Source: UBA2730 sp022793235 (GTDB lineage: Bacteria; Bacillota_I; Bacilli_A; RF39; UBA660). Taken from it: a DNA stretch of 12,996 nt. The stretch's first letter is position 1. Each line of letters opens with the position of its first letter. Made by a program: the position numbers and the translations under genes. Location of the stretch: NCBI GenBank assembly GCA_949745755.1, contig CATJZL010000031.1:1-12996 (forward strand). Reading direction: 5' to 3'. Below, in pieces: positions 5,212-10,447 of the stretch. The notes beneath the pieces were generated by a model. That model made no database searches, was not told the origin of the DNA, and saw only the letters and a program-made list of their open reading frames with translations.

Positions 5212-6267
5212 ATGACTAGAGAAATAATAGAAAGTATAAAGATAGTAATAACAACACTTCTATGCTCATCATTGATTATGCCATTTATGAAAAAGGTAGC
5301 ATTTCATGTAAATGCAATAGATATCCCAAGAAAAGAAGAAAATAATAGACATATACATAAAGAAAAAACAGCAAAATTTGGAGCTGTAGGTATATTTTTA
5401 AGTTTTTTAATAGGATATATGATATTTGGAACACAAAGTATTCAAATGAATTCAATTTTAATAGGCAGTTTTATAGTAATCTTAACAAGCATAATAGATG
5501 ATATAAATCCAATAAAAGCATGGCAAAAATTAATGGGTCATGTAATAGCAGCTTTAGTAATCATATTATATGGAAAGATAACTTTAAATAATGTTACAGC
5601 CTTTGGTTTTTCCCTAGAATTTGGTATCTTTTCTTATATAATAACACTATTATTCATAATAGCGTGTACCAATATTATTAATTTAATAGATGGACTAGAT
5701 GGTTTAAGTGGAGGAATATGCTCTATCTTCTTTCTAACAATAGGAATTATAGGGCTCTATCAGGGAAGAAGTGGAAGTCTTGTAATGATACTAACATTTG
5801 TAATGTTAGGTTCAACTCTAGGATTTCTCCTCCATAATTTTTATCCAGCAACGATTTTTGCAGGAGATGGTGCCACCTTTTTAGGTTTTATAATAGCAAT
5901 TATATCAATGCTTGAATTTAAGGGACCTGCACTTACATCTTTCTTTGTTCCACTACTGATTTTAGCAATACCAATATTAGATACACTATTTGCAATAATT
6001 AGAAGAACATTAAAAGGAAAACCAATCTTTTCAGCAGATAAAGAGCATTTGCATCATCAATTGTTAGGAATGAATTTTTCACAAAGAACAACAGTTTTAA
6101 TAATATATGTAATGGACATTTTATTTTCTATAGGAACTATACTTTATACGATAAGAAAATCAGATATAAGTGCTATTATCTATATTATACTATTCATAAT
6201 AATAACATGGTTTGTATTTCGTACCACAATAATATCTGATAAAACGAAAAAATCAAAAAAGAATTAA
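5212..6267 (+). CDS. tagO: TagO/WecA-type undecaprenyl-phosphate GlcNAc-1-P transferase
   Basis: This membrane enzyme family moves GlcNAc-1-phosphate (or a related sugar phosphate) from a UDP-sugar to undecaprenyl phosphate, the first step of wall teichoic acid and other wall-linked glycans. The 351-residue product is highly hydrophobic with about ten membrane segments. Family motifs are the Asp96-Asp97 pair (IIDDINP), NLIDGLDGL (157-165, Asp160 and Asp163), HNFYPATIFAGD (208-219) and the C-terminal HLHHQL (279-284) that marks the WecA/TagO group rather than MraY. The normally conserved GD-S/T-G-S stretch is one residue shorter here (GDGAT). GAGGAG precedes the ATG, and the gene has its own promoter and terminator. 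It sits beside mbl, also a wall-growth gene. The exact polymer served is not shown by the sequence. Confidence 0.88.
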   Translation: MTREIIESIKIVITTLLCSSLIMPFMKKVAFHVNAIDIPRKEENNRHIHKEKTAKFGAVGIFLSFLIGYMIFGTQSIQMNSILIGSFIVILTSIIDDINPIKAWQKLMGHVIAALVIILYGKITLNNVTAFGFSLEFGIFSYIITLLFIIACTNIINLIDGLDGLSGGICSIFFLTIGIIGLYQGRSGSLVMILTFVMLGSTLGFLLHNFYPATIFAGDGATFLGFIIAIISMLEFKGPALTSFFVPLLILAIPILDTLFAIIRRTLKGKPIFSADKEHLHHQLLGMNFSQRTTVLIIYVMDILFSIGTILYTIRKSDISAIIYIILFIIITWFVFRTTIISDKTKKSKKN

Positions 6268-6276
6268 AAGAGAAAA

Positions 6277-6316
6277 GTAACTACAAAATAGCGTATTTAT
6301 AAGTAGTTGCTTTTTT
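6277..6316 (+). terminator. tagO intrinsic terminator
   Basis: GTAACTAC (6277-6284) pairs with GTAGTTGC (6303-6310), eight pairs including one G-U, followed by six T. The 18-base loop can pair further inside. Confidence 0.75.
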
Positions 6317-6324
6317 GTTAATTT

Positions 6325-6355
6325 TTTACAATATCTTTCCAAATTATGGTAAAAT
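6325..6355 (+). promoter_or_regulatory. agrAC promoter
   Basis: TAAAAT (6350-6355) with TGG before it makes an extended -10, and TTTACA (6325-6330) may serve as the -35 at a long spacing of 19 bases. A TACGTTAAA at 6359-6367 resembles one half of a LytTR-type site but has no clear partner. Confidence 0.5.
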
Positions 6356-6388
6356 TGATACGTTAAACAAAAATAAGAGGTGAAAATT

Positions 6389-7123
6389 ATGATCGAATTT
6401 ATTATATGTGATGATAATAAAGACTTTAATCAATTACTGCGTAAAAAAATAATAAATATAATGAGTAAGTACAAAGAAATAGAATGCATATTTCATAGTT
6501 TTAGTGGTTATGGAAAAGAATTCGAAAATGTAGTTAAAAATGTAATAAGCTTTAAAGTTTATTTTTTAGATATCGAAACAAAACAGGGGTCAGGATTAGA
6601 TGCCGCAAGGATAATAAGAGAAAAATATGAGGATTGGAATTCTATAATTATAATTGTAACAGGACATGAAGAACTAAAATATGAAGCATTAAGTAATAGA
6701 TTATATTTATTTGATTTTATAAATAAATTAAATAACTTAGAAACAGTCATAGAAAAAGATATAGCAAATATTATAAAACAATATACAAGAAGCAGTAAAA
6801 ATATCGTTATAGAATATGATCATGCAATTCACAAAATTGAATTAAGAGATATTATTTATATAGAAAAAGAAATCGATAGTAAAAAATGTATAGTAATAAC
6901 AACATATGGTAAAAAAATAGTACAATCTTCATTAAATGAGTTATATAAGCAGTTAGATGACTCATTTATGAAAGTAAGTCGTAGTTTAATAGTAAATATT
7001 AAAAATGTTAGAAGTTATGATTCAAAAACAAATACTATAGATTTTATTAATGGATATGAATCAAATTTAGTATCAAGAGAGAGTAAAAAGGAGTTGATGA
7101 ATCGTGTTAGAAACAATAGTTAA
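6389..7123 (+). CDS. agrA: AgrA-type response regulator (LytTR)
   Basis: AgrA-type regulators are phosphorylated by the AgrC kinase and then bind DNA through a LytTR domain to switch on agr and target genes. The 244-residue product has a receiver domain (1-130) with the acidic pair Asp8-Asp9, phosphoacceptor Asp61 (YFLDIET), Thr91 and Lys113, then a LytTR domain (about 137-240) containing KVSRSLIVNIKNV, the usual core of this DNA-binding fold. The ATG at 6389 is used because AGAGGTG lies six bases before it; the GTG at 6380 forms part of that site. The last 20 bases overlap the start of the kinase gene, so the two are translationally coupled. The agrB and agrD genes nearby identify the system as agr-type. 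Confidence 0.88.
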   Translation: MIEFIICDDNKDFNQLLRKKIINIMSKYKEIECIFHSFSGYGKEFENVVKNVISFKVYFLDIETKQGSGLDAARIIREKYEDWNSIIIIVTGHEELKYEALSNRLYLFDFINKLNNLETVIEKDIANIIKQYTRSSKNIVIEYDHAIHKIELRDIIYIEKEIDSKKCIVITTYGKKIVQSSLNELYKQLDDSFMKVSRSLIVNIKNVRSYDSKTNTIDFINGYESNLVSRESKKELMNRVRNNS

Positions 7124-8417
7124 AACAGCATATGGAATAATTTTTGGAATTACAAATTTTTATATAATGAATAAATTACTAGATACAAAAGAAAAACTAA
7201 TATCAAGAAAGAATATTATTCTTGTAGTATTATTGGCAATAATTTACATTATCTTCTATACAATTGAATATTTTATACCTAAAATATTATTAAAATTTAT
7301 GATAGGATTTTTTATATCAGCCTTAATATTTGATGTTCCAATACATAAAATAATTTTAGCAAATATAACATATATTTTAATAGTATTAACAGCAGATTTA
7401 CTAAATACGTGCATATATATGCAATTTATTCCAATAGAAAATTTAAGAGGTAATTGGTTCTATATCACATTATCAAATACTACTGTATTAATTACAATTT
7501 ATTTGCTAATGAAGATAAACCCTTTAATTTATAAAATGCAACACTTTATAAAAAAATCTACTATCTTTAATAATCAAGAAATACAATTATTTTTTGTTTT
7601 AGTTTTAATTACAATAATACATTTATTTTATAATATGACAATGATATATAAAATGAATTATAATTATATAATTAATTTCATCATCATAATCTGTTTTCTA
7701 ATAATATTATTTATATATATTAAAAATAATTTACATTATTCAGATTTACAAAAAGAATATGATGCCTTATTCATATATGTTCAAGAATTTGAAGACACTA
7801 TAGATAGCATGAGTGTAGATAATCATGAATATAAAAATCAATTAGCCATGCTAAAGGGTTATGTTGAAGATCAAGAAACAGTCAAAGCCTTAACTATAAT
7901 AGATGAAATGACAAAGGAACAATATAAAAAAGATAGTAAAATTTTAAGAGAATTAAAACATATTCCTAAAGGTGGATTAAAGGGATTGTTATATTACAAA
8001 ATAATTGTTAGCAATAATAATAACTTAAAATTGGGAATTGATATTAGTAAAAATATTTTGAATGATTTAGAAAAATTAAAACTATCTCAAATAAAAATAA
8101 TATGCCAATTGATAGGCATATATTTTGATAATGCTATAGAAGCCTCTAAGGAAAGTAAGCAAAAATTAATTGCACTTGAAGTCTACAAACTGCAAGATAA
8201 TATTGAATTTGTATTTTCAAACACATTTGCAAAAGAAAAAGTAAAAATAAGTAAGATAGGAGAAAAAGGATATACAACAAAAGGAAAGGGGCATGGGAAA
8301 GGAACCTATCTTGCTAACAAAGTCATTGCAAAAAACGAATTTTTAGATACCAAAACAGATATTATAAATGAAATGTATGTCAAAAAATTAATAATTAAAT
8401 TGAATAAAAAAATATAG
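7104..8417 (+). CDS. agrC: AgrC-type sensor histidine kinase (GHKL)
   Basis: This would be the membrane receptor for the peptide made from AgrD, passing phosphate to AgrA. The 437-residue product has an N-terminal membrane sensor of about six or seven helices (to about residue 208), a short coiled region with the phosphoacceptor His241 in DNHEYKNQL, and a GHKL ATPase domain. The kinase shows GGLKGLLYYK (290-299), the N box with Asp342-Asn343 (IYFDNAIEAS) and the glycine-rich lid GYTTKGKGHGKG (389-400). This arrangement is that of AgrC/VirS/ComD-type kinases. The start is GTG at 7104, with AAGGAG ten bases upstream inside the end of agrA. It ends inside a 24-bp palindrome shared with agrD on the other strand. 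Confidence 0.87.
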   Translation: MLETIVKTAYGIIFGITNFYIMNKLLDTKEKLISRKNIILVVLLAIIYIIFYTIEYFIPKILLKFMIGFFISALIFDVPIHKIILANITYILIVLTADLLNTCIYMQFIPIENLRGNWFYITLSNTTVLITIYLLMKINPLIYKMQHFIKKSTIFNNQEIQLFFVLVLITIIHLFYNMTMIYKMNYNYIINFIIIICFLIILFIYIKNNLHYSDLQKEYDALFIYVQEFEDTIDSMSVDNHEYKNQLAMLKGYVEDQETVKALTIIDEMTKEQYKKDSKILRELKHIPKGGLKGLLYYKIIVSNNNNLKLGIDISKNILNDLEKLKLSQIKIICQLIGIYFDNAIEASKESKQKLIALEVYKLQDNIEFVFSNTFAKEKVKISKIGEKGYTTKGKGHGKGTYLANKVIAKNEFLDTKTDIINEMYVKKLIIKLNKKI

Positions 8418-8434
8418 ATAATATTATCTATATT
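8411..8434. terminator. 24-bp palindrome between agrC and agrD
   Basis: The arm AATATAGATAAT (8411-8422) is followed directly by its exact reverse complement (8423-8434). The palindrome holds the agrC stop (8415-8417) and all but one base of the agrD stop (8433-8435). On the minus strand it is followed by TTTTTATT, a fair terminator for agrBD; on the plus strand there is no T run beyond the stem's own TATATT. It likely serves as a shared terminator for the convergent operons. Confidence 0.6.
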
Positions 8435-8552
8435 AGTCCATCATAGATTCTAATGCTTGAGGTTCATCTGCTACAAATAAAATACATCCCATACTAGCAC
8501 TTCCAACAACAAGCATAGCAACTGTAGCCATCACTTTAGTTAATAATTTCAT
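8433..8552 (-). CDS. agrD: AgrD-type cyclic autoinducer peptide precursor
   Basis: This 39-residue gene encodes the probable signal precursor cut and cyclised by AgrB. It has a hydrophobic, lightly basic N-terminal leader (MKLLTKVMATVAMLVVGSAS), a single Cys23, and an acidic tail containing Glu30-Pro31 (ADEPQALESMMD). This matches the layout of clostridial AgrD, such as the Clostridium perfringens form in which a CLWFT ring precedes a QPEEP tail. By analogy the ring here would be Cys23-Ile-Leu-Phe-Val27 closed as a thiolactone; exact ends are inferred. A strong AGGAGG lies eight bases before the ATG. It is 44 bases downstream of agrB on the same strand, the normal agrBD order. The only Cys and the neighbours make another identity unlikely. 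Confidence 0.85.
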   Translation of the reverse strand: MKLLTKVMATVAMLVVGSASMGCILFVADEPQALESMMD

Positions 8553-8596
8553 TTTATAATCCTCCTTTTCATTTATTACTTAATACCAAATAGTAT

Positions 8597-9196
8597 TTAA
8601 GCCTTACGATAGTTTAAATAATTACGATAAGGTTGTCCAAATACCTTATAAGTGATAGGACTAACCATTATGTCTTCAATAGCAATTGAACTAACAAATA
8701 GTATTGAAATAGTATAATCATTTAATAAAAAAGCTAAAATTGTAAAAATAATAGAAGTAATAACTGTAATAGCCTTTCGAATTATCCTCTTCTTTTTATT
8801 AGGTAGAGGTCTTTTAATAGTGTCAGCAGGTGCATAAAAGAAAAGATAAATTGTACCAAGAATTCCTATTATTAAGATCATATTTTTAGATATATCCAAT
8901 CTTAATAAAAGAAATGGCATCAGTACAAAAGATAGGATAGAAAGGAATAAGCATTCTGAACTTTTCCTAGCATGAAAGCCAAAACCTGTAAATCTTATAA
9001 TATTAAAAAAAAATAATAATATAAGTATTTCTTTAAAGATACCTAAAACAATTGCTAATAAAAAGATAACAATCATTTTAGTAAAAGTAAGATAAAGCCC
9101 CTCTAATCCATATCTTAATTTTGGAATATCACCTTCACTAATATTTTGATATTTTTCTATTAAATTAATAGAAAAATCTAAGAACTTTTCTTTCAT
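8597..9196 (-). CDS. agrB: AgrB-type peptide-processing membrane protease
   Basis: AgrB is a membrane cysteine endopeptidase that removes the AgrD tail and helps form and release the cyclic peptide. The 199-residue product has about five or six membrane segments. The catalytic pair His75 and Cys82 (GFHARKSSEC) has the same seven-residue spacing as His77/Cys84 in Staphylococcus aureus AgrB. YAPADTIKRPLPNKKKR (121-137) is the other family signature. GAGG lies eight bases before the ATG at 9196. It heads a two-gene minus-strand operon with agrD, converging on the agrAC operon. The only unusual point is this split layout; canonical agr loci run agrBDCA on one strand. Confidence 0.93.
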   Translation of the reverse strand: MKEKFLDFSINLIEKYQNISEGDIPKLRYGLEGLYLTFTKMIVIFLLAIVLGIFKEILILLFFFNIIRFTGFGFHARKSSECLFLSILSFVLMPFLLLRLDISKNMILIIGILGTIYLFFYAPADTIKRPLPNKKKRIIRKAITVITSIIFTILAFLLNDYTISILFVSSIAIEDIMVSPITYKVFGQPYRNYLNYRKA

Positions 9197-9215
9197 ACTA
9201 CCAGCCTCGATTCTA

Positions 9216-9224
9216 ATTATAGCA
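9216..9224 (-). promoter_or_regulatory. agrBD promoter (extended -10)
   Basis: On the minus strand TGCTATAAT forms a perfect extended -10 twenty bases before agrB. The matching -35 position (9239-9244) reads TAAAAA, a poor match, within an imperfect palindrome TTTTTAGTTAAAAA (9239-9252). A weak -35 would suit activation by AgrA, but no clear paired LytTR site is seen. Confidence 0.5.
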
Positions 9225-9353
9225 ACTATTGAAGTGAATTTTTAGTTAAAAACCAAAAATAGAATAATATGAGCAATAACCTGAAAAAAGCAAACAATAA
9301 AGAAATAAAAAATGCAAAAAAGAGATTCAAATAAACAATTAAAAGAAATAGTA
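9225..9353. other. A-rich divergent intergenic region
   Basis: This gap separates the agrBD promoter from the cold-shock gene promoter. It is strongly A-rich on the plus strand. I see no convincing gene or RNA in it; regulatory sites for agrBD would be expected here. Confidence 0.4.
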
Positions 9354-9381
9354 TTCAAAAATAGCACAGATTTGCTAAAAT
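9354..9381 (+). promoter_or_regulatory. Cold-shock gene promoter
   Basis: TAAAAT (9376-9381) with TGC before it is an extended -10, and TTCAAA (9354-9359) is a modest -35 at 16 bases. Transcription from here gives a leader of about 80 nt before the csp start. Confidence 0.5.
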
Positions 9382-9406
9382 GATAATGCGCACAAGCAAA
9401 TATAAA

Positions 9407-9453
9407 GTCAGTGAGTAGGATATGTCTTACTTAACTGACAAAAAGAAGTAAGA
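9407..9453 (+). promoter_or_regulatory. Structured cold-shock leader with alternative stems
   Basis: A long hairpin forms from GTCAGT (9407-9412) with ACTGAC (9434-9439) and AGTAGGA (9414-9420) with TCTTACT (9425-9431), closing a TATG loop. The same TCTTACTT (9425-9432) is also perfectly complementary to AAGTAAGA (9446-9453), which ends just before the GGTGAGGTGG ribosome binding region. The two folds exclude each other. Cold-shock genes in other bacteria use temperature-dependent leader folding; that role here is inferred. Confidence 0.5.
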
Positions 9454-9468
9454 AGGTGAGGTGGTAAA

Positions 9469-9687
9469 GTGATTGGACGTGTAAAATGGTTCAACAACGA
9501 AAAAGGTTATGGCTTCATAGAGTATAAGGAAAATGAAGATATATTTGTTCATTATTCTGCAATTAATTCTGAGGGCTATAAAACTTTAAGTGAAGGACAA
9601 TATGTAGAATTTAAACTAATAGACACAAACAAAGGATTTCAAGCTCAAGAAGTTAGTCTAATAAAAGAACCAACTGTTTCAAAATAG
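9469..9687 (+). CDS. csp: Cold-shock protein (CspA family)
   Basis: Cold-shock proteins are small single-stranded nucleic-acid binders that keep RNA unfolded and support translation at low temperature. The 72-residue product is one cold-shock domain with Trp7-Phe8, RNP1 at KGYGFI (12-17) and RNP2 at IFVHY (25-29), and GFQAQEV near the end as usual. It starts at GTG (9469), preceded by GAGGTGG, and its first residues fit the family start (MxGxVKWFN). It is monocistronic, with its own promoter, a structured leader and a following hairpin. A seven-residue tail (EPTVSK region) extends beyond the usual domain end. The family is certain; the paralogue cannot be told. Confidence 0.96.
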   Translation: MIGRVKWFNNEKGYGFIEYKENEDIFVHYSAINSEGYKTLSEGQYVEFKLIDTNKGFQAQEVSLIKEPTVSK

Positions 9688-9699
9688 TTAGTTCTTTTA
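9662..9699 (+). terminator. Hairpin after csp
   Basis: TAAAAGAAC (9662-9670) pairs exactly with GTTCTTTTA (9691-9699), and AACT (9672-9675) pairs with AGTT (9686-9689) across one mismatch. The T run is part of the stem instead of following it, so it resembles a terminator but is not a clean one. Confidence 0.5.
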
Positions 9700-9808
9700 G
9701 TTTGTAATTTATTCAATATTTTAATAAATATTCCAAAAAAATAAAGAAAACAAACCTTTTTCTAAGTAAAATTTAGTTTTAAAAATTATAGATTTAATAC
9801 ACAATTTT

Positions 9809-9817
9809 TGATAAAAT
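9809..9817 (+). promoter_or_regulatory. hpf promoter (extended -10)
   Basis: TGATAAAAT is an extended -10 element 22 bases before the hpf start. No good -35 is visible. The preceding bases from 9700 are very AT-rich and hold no other feature I can support. Confidence 0.45.
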
Positions 9818-9839
9818 ACAGATAAGGAGAGTGATGATT

Positions 9840-10361
9840 ATGGAAATTATTGTTAGGGGCGATAAAGTAAAGGTAACAGAAGCAATGAAAAACTACATAC
9901 AAGAAAAAATGGATAAGTTAAACAAATATCTAGATTCTAGTGAAACTATTCATGCAAATGTTGTAGTGAAAATTAGAAATGTAAATCAAATTGTAGAAAT
10001 TACAATACCTTTAAAATCTTGCATTTTAAGAACAGAAGAAACTCAAGAAGATTTTTATAAAGCAGTAGATAAAGCACTTGATAAATTAGAAAGACAAATT
10101 AGAAAAAACAGGACAAAAATACAAAAGCAAACAAAAATAAAAAAAGACTTCCATATTGAGGAAATAGAAGAAATAGAGGAAAAAAATAAGATTGCTAAAA
10201 GAAAAAAAATATCTGTAAAGCCAATGAATGAAGAAGAAGCCATTCTCCAAATGGAACTATTAGACCATGATTTTTATATGTACATAGATGAAGAAACAAA
10301 TAAACCTGCAGTGGTATATAAAAGAAAAAATAATGATTATGGTTTAATTACATCAGAATAA
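9840..10361 (+). CDS. hpf: Long-form ribosome hibernation promoting factor
   Basis: Long Hpf binds the ribosome decoding region and joins two 70S ribosomes into inactive 100S dimers in stress or stationary phase. The 173-residue product has an N-terminal S30AE domain (1 to about 95, starting MEIIVRGDKVKVTEAM), a charged linker rich in Glu and Lys (about 96-122), and the C-terminal dimerisation domain (about 123-173) with VKPMNEEEAILQMELLDHDFYMY. Both domains are present, so it is the long form. The start at 9840 is ten bases after AAGGAG; GTG 9831 and ATG 9834 are too close to it. hpf directly before secA is the B. subtilis order. Confidence 0.95.
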   Translation: MEIIVRGDKVKVTEAMKNYIQEKMDKLNKYLDSSETIHANVVVKIRNVNQIVEITIPLKSCILRTEETQEDFYKAVDKALDKLERQIRKNRTKIQKQTKIKKDFHIEEIEEIEEKNKIAKRKKISVKPMNEEEAILQMELLDHDFYMYIDEETNKPAVVYKRKNNDYGLITSE

Positions 10362-10390
10362 GTTGTTTTATAATTAAATAAAATGAAGAG

Positions 10391-10417
10391 AAGCCCTTTA
10401 AATTGGGCTTTTTTTTT
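10391..10417 (+). terminator. hpf intrinsic terminator
   Basis: AAGCCC (10391-10396) pairs with GGGCTT (10405-10410) around an 8-base loop, followed by a run of T to 10417. This is the strongest terminator in the window. Confidence 0.88.
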
Positions 10418-10425
10418 GATAAAAT
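10417..10425 (+). promoter_or_regulatory. secA promoter (extended -10)
   Basis: TGATAAAAT begins at the last T of the hpf terminator and lies 22 bases before the secA start. The sequence is identical to the hpf -10. Its -35 position falls inside the terminator stem-loop and is a poor match. Confidence 0.45.
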
Positions 10426-10447
10426 AAGTAGTTAAGGAGAGATAAAA

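Noticed and set aside
9197..9353. An RNAIII-like effector RNA divergent from agrBD, as in staphylococci
   Set aside because: No plus-strand promoter with a plausible -35 and -10, and no stable hairpins or terminator, are visible in this A-rich gap.
9312..9383. A 23-codon plus-strand frame upstream of the cold-shock gene
   Set aside because: It has no real ribosome binding site, no recognisable family, and runs into the csp promoter. A-rich DNA yields such frames easily.
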